Source: Actinomycetota bacterium
GTDB lineage: Bacteria; Actinomycetota; Acidimicrobiia; Acidimicrobiales; Acidimicrobiaceae
DNA length: 64,000 bases
Assembly: GCA_004298555.1 (NCBI GenBank)
Contig: SCQM01000078.1
Span: forward strand, 1 to 64,000
Direction of reading: 5' to 3'
The position numbers and the translations under genes were made by a program. Positions 39,330-47,214 of this stretch are shown one piece after another (within the stretch, counting starts at the first letter, position 1; every line of letters begins with the position of its first letter). The notes under the pieces are model-generated. The model searched no databases and was not told the DNA's origin. It saw only the letters and a list, made by a program, of their open reading frames with translations.

Positions 39330-39803
39330 TCACGGGAGTTCCAATACTTGTATCTTGAACAATTCCTGCTGGTATTCGACTAGCTGGTCCGCTTCAGCGC
39401 AGATCTCCGCAACTCGGCCGGGTTGTCCAGGCGTTACTGGAGTCAGGGTGCCCAGCAGGTCAAGGAATGCCAGTGTGTCATTCACGGACACCTCATCGCC
39501 AGCCTCGACCAGAGGCAGTTCGTCGAAAGGTGATGATCTGCGGAAAACTCCCAGTGCTGGGGCCGCAACGGTGATGTATCTCGTGGGTTGCTCTTGCGGC
39601 TCCAGCGGGTGAGGGGTTGTGCTCTGTAGCAGTTCCAGGGATTGTGTGCTTCGCTCGGACTCACCACTCGGAGGTGTAGCGTTGTGAGTGCTTGTCTTTT
39701 TCAGGTCGAGGACAGTGTCACCGCTCTTGATGTGGAGGTCCGCGAAATGCGATTCCTCGAACGTCCGCAATATCTGTGATATTTCGTATCTGCTTAGTCC
39801 CAA
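39330..39803 (-). CDS. BCCP-like protein lacking the biotin-accepting lysine
   Basis: A 157-residue protein with the AccB layout: N-terminal helix (ISQILRTFEESHFADLHIKSGD), a polar linker to about residue 75, and a C-terminal lipoyl/biotinyl-like fold starting at APALGVF. Aligning it with the carriers at 35.7 and 55.7 kb puts Leu117-Gly118 (in LDLLGTLTP) where they have Met-Lys. It therefore cannot be biotinylated at the normal place. It is the first gene of the minus-strand arm, with a TTG start and the ribosome site aaggaa. It may be a structural or regulatory partner of the carboxylase complex. Confidence 0.8.
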   Translation of the reverse strand: MGLSRYEISQILRTFEESHFADLHIKSGDTVLDLKKTSTHNATPPSGESERSTQSLELLQSTTPHPLEPQEQPTRYITVAAPALGVFRRSSPFDELPLVEAGDEVSVNDTLAFLDLLGTLTPVTPGQPGRVAEICAEADQLVEYQQELFKIQVLELP

Positions 39804-40656
39804 TGTTAGATTTCCTTAATTGAAAAATGTGATGATGCTGCGGGCACGGCGCCAGGCCGCGAAGGTGATGTGATCATGCCAGGGTTCCAGGCGGTCGGTT
39901 CTAGGCAGCGGTCAAATGGGCGGGCATGCTGGCCTTGTAGATCTCTTGGTCTAGAGTTTCTCGCTGCCATCGTACGAATGTGTCCATGCTGATTTGTGCG
40001 AACTAGGACATAGTTCTGGTGCGTTGCAGCAATGAAGACGCTGTTGCATAGCGTGAAAGACACCTGAAACTGACGCATTTCCCCCCTCTAGTATTTCTGG
40101 ACCGGTTTTATCCGGTGCATTTCCTGGAGACTGTTTCCAGCCGCCAGCAGTTCTAGCGTGAAACACTTCCGGGGCTGGTCAGTTATTGACTAGCCTCTCC
40201 TGGACAGGCGCGGCGCCAGGCCGGGCAGAGCAATTTCCGGCTATGCCAAAACCAAACTCCGAGACTAATCCCAGAATGCTGCCCTCTCAGAGGCGGTGGA
40301 TGCGGAACATTCTCCCAAAAGAGCCAACAAGGCAGTCCCGCTGCAAGTTGGCAACCTCGCTGCCACCAAGACTCCTGGTTTCGACAATCGGCACAAATCG
40401 TTGCCACTATTACGAGAATCGAAGCTCCACATTTCGGCGGCGGTTCGGTATATGAACCCCAATCACTAAAACTGAAATGATTGTAAGCTCCCAGGGCCTG
40501 GCTGTCAAGAGATTCAGAACGATTTGACTCATGTCTTAGGAAAGACCAGTTCAAATGGTATGCCGGGCAACAAATCTGATTTCTAGAAGTCCAAAAAATA
40601 GGTAAGTCTTTCCTGAAAATGGATATTGCCGATACGGAAATACTTTCATAAGTGGC
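39804..40656. other. 850-base divergent regulatory region
   Basis: Lies between the minus-strand carboxylase operon and the IclR gene. It contains an inverted repeat accgg-N6-ccggt at 40101-40116 and two copies of a cggcgccaggccg-like block near 39845 and 40210. Small frames on the minus strand, one with a G-rich leader at 40079, give no recognisable protein. Promoters and IclR sites for the minus arm are expected here, but I cannot place them. Confidence 0.5.
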
Positions 40657-40686
40657 TTGACAGCCCAAGATTGATGAATTTATGAT
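40657..40686 (+). promoter_or_regulatory. sigma-70-like promoter of the IclR gene
   Basis: A perfect -35 box ttgaca (40657-40662) and a -10 box tatgat (40681-40686) are 18 bases apart. The start codon follows at 40714, leaving a leader of about 20 bases with the ribosome site aaaggcg. Confidence 0.65.
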
Positions 40687-40713
40687 GCACTATAAGAAAG
40701 GCGAGTCCGTATA

Positions 40714-41517
40714 ATGAACCAATACCAAAACGGGTCAGACAAGGATCAGACTAGGGGGACGCTTGCGCGCGGGCTTCGTTTGATGGCTGTTCTGGCAAGC
40801 GCCGAAAGGGCGGTTGGGCTGTCGGAGCTGACGGCGCTTACGGGTTTTTCCAAGCCGACCGTTCACAGGCTCGCCCGGGCGCTTGTTGATCTCGGATACG
40901 TCGAGCAATCCGATCCGCCATCCTCTCGCTATTCGCTCCGGCCACGAGTGCTCGAGCTTGGCTACACATATCTCGCCGGGCTGCAGATACGTGAGCTTGC
41001 CCGCCGAGCTATGAGGACCTTGGCGGATCAGTTTGGTGAGAACGTGACGCTTTCGGTTTTGGACGGTTCTGATGTCGTGTATGTGGAGCGCCATGAGGCC
41101 CGGCCAACAGGATTGGTTTTCAAGACATCTGTCGGGTCGCGCATGCCCGTTTACTGCTCGTCGCTGGGCAAAGCGATCCTCGCTTGGCTGCCTGAGCCAC
41201 AGAGGTCGGCAGTAATCGAGGGTTGTCGTTTTGAACGGTATACCGAGTTTACGATAGCCGGAAGGTTGCAGCTTGAGGAGGAGCTCAAGAAGGTTAGGCA
41301 AAAGGGGTTCGCTATCAACGACCAGGAGATGGAAGTCGGCGTCCGTTCAGTGGGTGCGCCAATCTTTGGAGACAGAGGCGTGCCTATCGGAGCACTCAAT
41401 ATTTCGGTTCCGTCTGTCAGGCTATCGAGGCGGATTCTAGAGGAGGAAATTGCGCCTGTCTTGGTCAAGTGTGCTTTGGAGATTTCATTGAGCAGGCCAA
41501 ATCTGGATTTGGACTAG
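40714..41517 (+). CDS. IclR-family transcriptional regulator
   Basis: A 267-residue regulator. The N-terminal winged helix has LSELTALTGFSKPTVHRLARALVDLGYV (about 36-63), and the C-terminal effector domain has VGSRMPVYCSSLGKAILAWL and GFAINDQEMEVGVRSVGAPIF. IclR proteins usually control catabolism of aromatic or short acids and bind a pathway metabolite. The gene lies between two divergent sets of carboxylase and CoA-transferase genes, so I infer that it controls both arms. Confidence 0.94.
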   Translation: MNQYQNGSDKDQTRGTLARGLRLMAVLASAERAVGLSELTALTGFSKPTVHRLARALVDLGYVEQSDPPSSRYSLRPRVLELGYTYLAGLQIRELARRAMRTLADQFGENVTLSVLDGSDVVYVERHEARPTGLVFKTSVGSRMPVYCSSLGKAILAWLPEPQRSAVIEGCRFERYTEFTIAGRLQLEEELKKVRQKGFAINDQEMEVGVRSVGAPIFGDRGVPIGALNISVPSVRLSRRILEEEIAPVLVKCALEISLSRPNLDLD

Positions 41518-41528
41518 CTGGTAAAGCC

Positions 41529-41560
41529 GAGCCATGGCATGATCCGGCTCAGTTTGTTTG
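41529..41560 (+). terminator. weak terminator-like hairpin after the IclR gene
   Basis: A 5-bp stem (gagcc / ggctc) with a 12-base loop is followed by agtttgtttg. It would separate the IclR gene from the operon that starts at 41773. Low strength. Confidence 0.28.
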
Positions 41561-41772
41561 TGGGTTTCGCAGTTTTAGTTTGATCTGACGCCAGCAGGGG
41601 GCGGGTTGTCGCGGTGCTTTGTTACCGCTGCAGCTCATTTGGAAATGGGGGATTAGTTGTTGCGTCGCATCTTCTTTGAATTTCGTGAATATTTGGCATT
41701 GCGGCGAATTGCAGCCGCCTCAGGCCACCCCTTTTGCAGATTGCTCGACTGTTATCCGGGAGGGCGGCAGGT

Positions 41773-42132
41773 ATGAGGGTCAGCATCACTGAATACCTTG
41801 ACATAGAGCTTCCGTCTCGACGATGGCTTTGCAACCGGTGCGATGCAGATTTGGGTCCGGCAGATCGCTCTTACAAAGAGGGATGTCTGATAGCGAATCG
41901 AAACCCTCAGGAGGTGCATCCTGTCATTGGGACCGATGCCCATTTCAATTTTTCCTTTGACCCGGAGTGGATTCGCCTAATCGAGTTCTATTGCCCGGGA
42001 TGTGGAACACTCGTTGAGACGGAATATCTGCCACCTGGGCATCCACTGACCTGGGATATCGAGCTTGATCTTGACGCATTTGAACGCCGGCACCTGCCAG
42101 GCCAAATAAGTGGCGGGGAGATGCCGCTATGA
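41773..42132 (+). CDS. acetone/acetophenone carboxylase gamma-subunit-like protein
   Basis: A 119-residue protein with two Cys pairs, C20-x-x-C23 and C74-x-x-C77 (FYCPGCGTLVETEYLPPGHP), probably one zinc site. Together with ITEYLDIELPSRRWLCNRC, LGPADRSYKEG and DPEWIRLIE this matches the gamma subunit of acetone carboxylase and Apc2 of acetophenone carboxylase. I chose the ATG at 41773, with the ribosome site ggagggcggcaggt, because family members start here; a longer frame begins at 41734. The stop overlaps the next ATG (ATGA). Confidence 0.83.
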   Translation: MRVSITEYLDIELPSRRWLCNRCDADLGPADRSYKEGCLIANRNPQEVHPVIGTDAHFNFSFDPEWIRLIEFYCPGCGTLVETEYLPPGHPLTWDIELDLDAFERRHLPGQISGGEMPL

Positions 42133-44267
42133 ACGGGCAGCTGCGAATAGGCGTTGACGTCGGAGGCACTTTCACTGATGTCGTGGTATCCCGTGGCGGG
42201 ACCATGGTGCATGGCAAGTCAGATACAACTGCATTTGATTTGAGGGTCGGCGTCACAAATGCCATTGAGGAGGCGGCACGGCTTTTTGACATGACGGTGA
42301 ATGAATTGCTTGGTTCTGCGCAGTCGATGGTTTATTCGACAACGGTTGGCACCAACGCGCTGATCGAACATAAGGGTCCGGTCCTTGGCTTGATTACCAC
42401 GCATGGATTTGAAGACGCACTGCTTGTGGGTCGCGGCCGCAACTGGGCTGATGGCCTGTCCGTCGAAGAGCGCTATGACCGCGGCCGTGCCCGGCGCCCT
42501 CGGCCCCTGATCCCTCGCGACCTCGTCGTCGGGGTCCACGAACGCCTTGGCAATAAAGGCGAAGTGCTCGTTCCGCTGAGAGACGAGGAAGTTCTGCGCA
42601 AGATTCAGTACCTGGTTGACCGAGGTGTGCGAGGGATTGTCGTGGTCCTTCTGTATTCATATGTTAATCCGGCCCATGAAAACCGTATCCGGAATCTGAT
42701 TCTTGAGCAGTATCCAGATGTGTACCTGGGCCACATGCCGGTTTTTCTTTCCTCTGAGCTCAGCCCTCAAATGGGGGAATATCGGCGCATGACCACCTGC
42801 ATTCTTGATGCATTCCTAAGGCTGGAGACCGAGGAGCATCTTGTTGCGTTGAATGAGGATCTCCGAGACTATGGGTATACAAAGCCCCTGCTCATTGCAA
42901 AGTGCACAGGTGGTGCCTCCTCGCTTTCGCGAACGCGGCCGATTCAGCAGTTTGGTTCGGGGCCCGTGTCGGGCATCATCGGTGCAACCTCCATAAGCCG
43001 GGATTACAAGCTACCCAGCGTGTTTCTGACTGATATGGGCGGCACGAGTTTCGATCTCGGACTGGTTCTGGAAGGTCATGAGAGGATTTATGAGTACGAC
43101 CCGGTAATCGACCGGTGGCGGGTGCAAGTTCCACTGGTCGCACACTGGTCCATAGGTGCCGGCGGAGGAAGCATCGCCAGCGTGCAGGATGGGATTTTAA
43201 AGGTCGGACCCCAAAGCGCACACTCCCTTCCAGGACCGGCCTGTTATGCCAGAGGAGGGGTGGAACCCACAGTCACCGATGCCGATGTGGTGCTTGGATA
43301 TATTGATCCGGATTATTTTCTGGGCGGGCGGATTCTCCTCGATAAGTCAAAGGCAGCATCGGCCGTTACCGAGCGCATTGCGAATCCACTTGGCATAAGC
43401 ACATATGAGGCAGCGTGGAACATCAAGAGGCTAGTCGACGGCATGATGGGTCAGGAAATATATCGCATAGCGGCCCAGATGTCCGGCTTGGACCCACGGG
43501 AGTTTGTGGCATTTGCATATGGAGGCGCAGGTCCCGTGCATGCAGCCGGATATGCCGACGCGGCAGACGTTTCGAAGGTTGCCACCTTTGAGTTCGGGAG
43601 CGTAGGTGGAGCATACGGCACCTTGAGCCTGGATATAGTCCAGGTTTACGAAAGGACGCATTCCGATATCCTCTACTCAGGCGGTAATTACAGCCAGTCC
43701 TCGATTACTCCCATAAATGATGTCATGCAGCTCCTTTTGAAGGAGGCAGAGCGCGATATGGATGAGGAGGGTTTCGATCTGTCCCAAATCCGCTTTGAAT
43801 TTGAAATGTTGCTCCGTTTTGGCCAACAGCGCCATGTTCTTCCTATTCCCTGGTCCGAAGCTGGATTTTCCGATGTCGCGCAGATTCAAGAGGTTGTCGA
43901 GGCTTTTGTCAAGGCTTACGGGGATGCTTACGGCAAGGGCGCCGTATTTCTCGAGGCCGGAGTGGAGGTGCTTGGGATACGGTTAAGCGCGATTGGGGAA
44001 ACGCAGCGTCCACAAACCGCAGGTCATAGAGCAACCGGAGTGATTCAAACCACCGCGCCCCATGGACACCGCTTTGCATACTGGGGTTTTGATCACGGGG
44101 AAATTGAAACGCCGGTATATCGCAGGGATGAGCTGCCAGATGATTTCCAAATTTGTGGTCCTGCGTTGATCGAGAGTATCGATACGGTTTGTGTTCTGCC
44201 GCCGGGCTGGACTTTCCAGCTGGACAAGCGCAGGGTCGGTTGGCTGGAGCGGGGGGAGGTTTTATAG
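42129..44267 (+). CDS. HyuA-like ATP-dependent carboxylase/hydantoinase subunit, copy 1
   Basis: A 712-residue protein of the hydantoinase A/oxoprolinase/acetone carboxylase beta family. The ATP-binding motifs of the acetate-kinase-like fold are IGVDVGGTFTDVVV, STTVGTNALIEHKG, LTDMGGTSFDLGLV, SIGAGGGSIASV and PGPACYARGG. The late GPALIES segment is also typical. In acetone and acetophenone carboxylases such subunits phosphorylate the substrate and/or bicarbonate. True hydantoinases share the fold, so the assignment rests on the gamma subunit encoded just upstream. Overlaps its neighbours on both sides. Confidence 0.9.
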   Translation: MNGQLRIGVDVGGTFTDVVVSRGGTMVHGKSDTTAFDLRVGVTNAIEEAARLFDMTVNELLGSAQSMVYSTTVGTNALIEHKGPVLGLITTHGFEDALLVGRGRNWADGLSVEERYDRGRARRPRPLIPRDLVVGVHERLGNKGEVLVPLRDEEVLRKIQYLVDRGVRGIVVVLLYSYVNPAHENRIRNLILEQYPDVYLGHMPVFLSSELSPQMGEYRRMTTCILDAFLRLETEEHLVALNEDLRDYGYTKPLLIAKCTGGASSLSRTRPIQQFGSGPVSGIIGATSISRDYKLPSVFLTDMGGTSFDLGLVLEGHERIYEYDPVIDRWRVQVPLVAHWSIGAGGGSIASVQDGILKVGPQSAHSLPGPACYARGGVEPTVTDADVVLGYIDPDYFLGGRILLDKSKAASAVTERIANPLGISTYEAAWNIKRLVDGMMGQEIYRIAAQMSGLDPREFVAFAYGGAGPVHAAGYADAADVSKVATFEFGSVGGAYGTLSLDIVQVYERTHSDILYSGGNYSQSSITPINDVMQLLLKEAERDMDEEGFDLSQIRFEFEMLLRFGQQRHVLPIPWSEAGFSDVAQIQEVVEAFVKAYGDAYGKGAVFLEAGVEVLGIRLSAIGETQRPQTAGHRATGVIQTTAPHGHRFAYWGFDHGEIETPVYRRDELPDDFQICGPALIESIDTVCVLPPGWTFQLDKRRVGWLERGEVL

Positions 44268-46399
44268 TGGGCGAACTCATGAACAAGATCCGGCTGCATG
44301 ATGGGCTGGTCTATGACCGCCATGCATACGGAATGGGGCCTGGCCGTGATCCGGAACTATTGGCCGGCGGACTCGAGCCGCCTTCCGAGCTTGAGCTGAA
44401 GGGGATGGAATCGCTGAGCCCCGTGGAACTTGAGGTGTTCCAACACAAGATGACCTCGATTGTTGAAGAGGCCCGGGACGTTTATATGGCGCTGTCCATA
44501 TCCGAAGGAATCATCACAGGTGACATGAACACCAGCATATTTACCGCGGAGGGAGATCCAGCGGTAGTGGCGACGGGCATTTTCTTCCACACCCTTTTGA
44601 ACTATCCGCAGGTGAAATACATACTCAAGTACTACAGGAACGATCCGACCGTAGGCCTCCGAGACGGTGACGTCTTTTTCTTCAATGACCCGACTTGCGG
44701 CGGGGTCCACACATTTGACATGTTCGTCAGTTCTCCGATATTTCACAAAGATGAGTTGATCGGCTGGGCGGAGGTAGGCGGCCATCAAGGTGAATGCGGT
44801 TCAATCTCGCCGGGCGGTTTCAGTCCAACAGCGACTACCCGATGGGAAGAGGGGCTTCATGTCGGTGCGTTGCGTATTGGCGACAACTGGGAGTTGCGCC
44901 AGGACATCCTGGATTTTTTCCTGAATTCCGTTCGTAATCCGTTTGTGTTTGCAAGCGATCTCAAAGCCCGTGTTGCTACTTGCAAGAGGATTCGGGACCG
45001 GGTGCTCCGGGAAGTGGAGCGTCGTGGAGATGCACAGGTTGCCGGTGGATTGCGTAAGATCCTTTCTGCAAGTGCTGATCTTGCGCGACTTCGCATCAGC
45101 CAGCTGAATGACGGAATTTACCGGTCTGTGATATTCAATGACGGAGTTGGCCTGGAAAGCGGATTGATTCGCTTGCCAACCACGGTGGTAAAAGAAGGCG
45201 ATCAGCTTACCGTAATCAATCAGGGTGTTTCTCCCGAAAATGACAAAGGACCCCAGCACGCTACCTGGCACCTGATGCGCGCCTCCATGGGTGTCTATCT
45301 CTTCACTTACTTTTTTAGGGGACTGTCACCCAACATCGGGCTGCTGGAACCGATCCGTACCCTGGTGGAGGGGCCTTCCGTCGCAAACTGCGGAGCTGAG
45401 GTTGCCCATGGCGAGGGGACCACGATTTCGGCCATGAATGTGCAAAATCTTCACGTGATCGGTTCAAAGATGATGTTTGACAGTATTTACAAGATGTCGG
45501 TTTCTGCGCCGTTTTCCCGGAATGTGATGATATATGTTTACGCTGGAACCAATAGCTACGGTTATAGAGCTGCGAATTTCACAGGAACTCAGAATCTTGC
45601 AGGTCAGGGTGCAAGATTCGACATGGATGGTGAGCACGCCAGCGGATTTTACTGGGCATCTGTAACCGATGCGGGCGAAGTCGAGGAATCTGATATGAGA
45701 TTGCCGATGGTGACTTTGGCTCGAATGGTCGACAAGGATATACATGGTTTCGGCAAATACCGGGGTGGCACGCCGGCGGTGGAGATCTCGAGCGCGCCAG
45801 TCCAGGGGTGCGAACTGACCACGCGCGGCGCGTCGGACCGGCTGAGCCACAATCCCGGACTCTTCGGCGGCTATTCCGGACCACCAAATCCCCGATTTGT
45901 GATCAAAAACGTCGATGTGTTTGGCCAACTTTCTAACCGGGAGGACGAGGTCGATCTGAGTCAGTATTCACTTGCCAAAAGCCATGTTTTGGAAGGTGAC
46001 TATCAGTTCAGCTATTCGAGCAAGCCAACCGAGCATTTTAAATATGGTGACTTGTTCATACACAGCGTCGGAGGAGGAGGCGGATACGGTGACGTTTTGG
46101 AGCGTGAGCCTGAAGACGTCATGGCCGATCTGAGGGACAATGTGATATCGGTCGAAGTGGCCCGCCGTGTTTACCGGGTTGTTTTTGACCAGGAAACTTT
46201 CAGAGTTGATGACGAGGCGACTCTGGCCGACCGTCAACTTGCCCGCGAAGAGCGGAAACGGCGCGGCATGCCCTTTGAAAAATTTATTGCAGAATGGTCG
46301 AAGCTTCGCCCCAGCGAGGAAAAGCTGCGATTCTACGGCGAGTGGCCGGAGCCAAATGCTCCTGGTTACAGCAGGCTATTTTGGGGGTTGTTCGTGTGA
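44267..46399 (+). CDS. HyuB-like carboxylase/hydantoinase subunit
   Basis: A 710-residue hydantoinase B-type protein. Recognised from SPVELEVFQHKMTSIVEEA, SISEGIITGDMNTSIFTAEG, FFFNDPTCGGVHTFDMFV and the C-terminal HSVGGGGGYGDVLEREPE. In acetone carboxylase the corresponding alpha subunit holds the carboxylation site with a metal ion. I chose GTG at 44267, which overlaps the previous stop (TAGTG) and has the excellent ribosome site ggggggaggt; ATG at 44279 is possible. The C-terminus is followed by an overlap of four bases with the next gene. Confidence 0.9.
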   Translation: MGELMNKIRLHDGLVYDRHAYGMGPGRDPELLAGGLEPPSELELKGMESLSPVELEVFQHKMTSIVEEARDVYMALSISEGIITGDMNTSIFTAEGDPAVVATGIFFHTLLNYPQVKYILKYYRNDPTVGLRDGDVFFFNDPTCGGVHTFDMFVSSPIFHKDELIGWAEVGGHQGECGSISPGGFSPTATTRWEEGLHVGALRIGDNWELRQDILDFFLNSVRNPFVFASDLKARVATCKRIRDRVLREVERRGDAQVAGGLRKILSASADLARLRISQLNDGIYRSVIFNDGVGLESGLIRLPTTVVKEGDQLTVINQGVSPENDKGPQHATWHLMRASMGVYLFTYFFRGLSPNIGLLEPIRTLVEGPSVANCGAEVAHGEGTTISAMNVQNLHVIGSKMMFDSIYKMSVSAPFSRNVMIYVYAGTNSYGYRAANFTGTQNLAGQGARFDMDGEHASGFYWASVTDAGEVEESDMRLPMVTLARMVDKDIHGFGKYRGGTPAVEISSAPVQGCELTTRGASDRLSHNPGLFGGYSGPPNPRFVIKNVDVFGQLSNREDEVDLSQYSLAKSHVLEGDYQFSYSSKPTEHFKYGDLFIHSVGGGGGYGDVLEREPEDVMADLRDNVISVEVARRVYRVVFDQETFRVDDEATLADRQLAREERKRRGMPFEKFIAEWSKLRPSEEKLRFYGEWPEPNAPGYSRLFWGLFV

Positions 46400-47214
46400 A
46401 CGCCTTTCAAAGTGCACTTTTGCGTCCTGCTCACACTCTGTTCGCGCCAATCGTCTATCGGTTAGCGGCGCGCCTCGATCAACTCGATGTTGCCGAGATG
46501 ATAGGCGATCCTGCTATCTCAGCGTATGCGCTTCGAAACGCGCAAAAGCTATTCGAGCTTCCCATGGTGGTAAACCATTTCCAGCTGGGAATAGAGTTGG
46601 AGAGCTCCGATTCCTTTGTGAGCAGAGACCAGTACGGTGTTCCAACCGAGGTGACGGGTTCGCCAACTTTGGGACGCGCTAGCGCGGATTTGCTTGATGG
46701 GCTCATCGATACCGCTGCGAGGCTTAGTGCCGAGTTCATGGACCGGGCCGGCGTTGTGGGAGTTTTGACTGGGCCGAATACCTTATCCTCACTTGGGAAA
46801 GTGTCTCCAGCTGCAATTTCGGAGCTTTACGTGGCCATGGCGGGCAAATATGCTGAAGCCCGTGTCTCGGCAATTATGCTCGCGGAAGCCCCCGAAATTC
46901 CAATTGATGACTTGCTGGTGGCATCGGCCACGCGGGAGCTCGTTAATATATGCCGGTTTTATAGGCTGAAGTCAATCCTTTTGGCGCCGTTCGGTGCGGA
47001 AACGGGGCCGAGCCCGGTTGACCTCCAGTTCGGTCGGAGGCGGCTTTTTCCTTTGGACCTTTTAGAGAGCCAAGCTCCGGCAGATGTTTCCGGATGGGCC
47101 GGACATTTGGGTGTGTTGACAACTGCCGGAGAAGTCCCGGAGACGTTACCCCCTGAGTCGTTGAAGTCCTGGATGAATGCTTTCGCCCACAGTTCAAAAG
47201 GGGGTGGCCGATGA
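46396..47214 (+). CDS. small subunit of the carboxylase operon, weakly uroporphyrinogen-decarboxylase-like
   Basis: A 272-residue protein that begins at a GTG overlapping the hyuB stop (GTGA) and overlaps the next ATG by four bases. The segments RLAARLDQLDVAEMIGDPAISAYALRN, ELPMVVNHFQLGIELES and GVVGVLTGPNTLSSLGK resemble the first half of the uroporphyrinogen decarboxylase/corrinoid methyltransferase barrel, but the similarity is faint and typical catalytic residues cannot be assigned. By position and size it corresponds to the fifth (epsilon) protein of acetophenone carboxylase. Its role is not established. Confidence 0.6.
   Translation: MNAFQSALLRPAHTLFAPIVYRLAARLDQLDVAEMIGDPAISAYALRNAQKLFELPMVVNHFQLGIELESSDSFVSRDQYGVPTEVTGSPTLGRASADLLDGLIDTAARLSAEFMDRAGVVGVLTGPNTLSSLGKVSPAAISELYVAMAGKYAEARVSAIMLAEAPEIPIDDLLVASATRELVNICRFYRLKSILLAPFGAETGPSPVDLQFGRRRLFPLDLLESQAPADVSGWAGHLGVLTTAGEVPETLPPESLKSWMNAFAHSSKGGGR

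Noticed and set aside
39806-40078. A 90-residue minus-strand frame with a G-rich leader before the BCCP-like gene
   Set aside because: The leader is suggestive, but the product is not recognisable and codon use looks random. Kept only as part of the regulatory region.
40183-40668. A 161-residue minus-strand frame in the divergent region
   Set aside because: Trp/Cys/Pro-rich composition with no family pattern; it overlaps the IclR promoter.
41734-41772. Longer start for the carboxylase gamma subunit
   Set aside because: The extra 13 residues have no family similarity, while the ATG at 41773 has a strong ribosome site.
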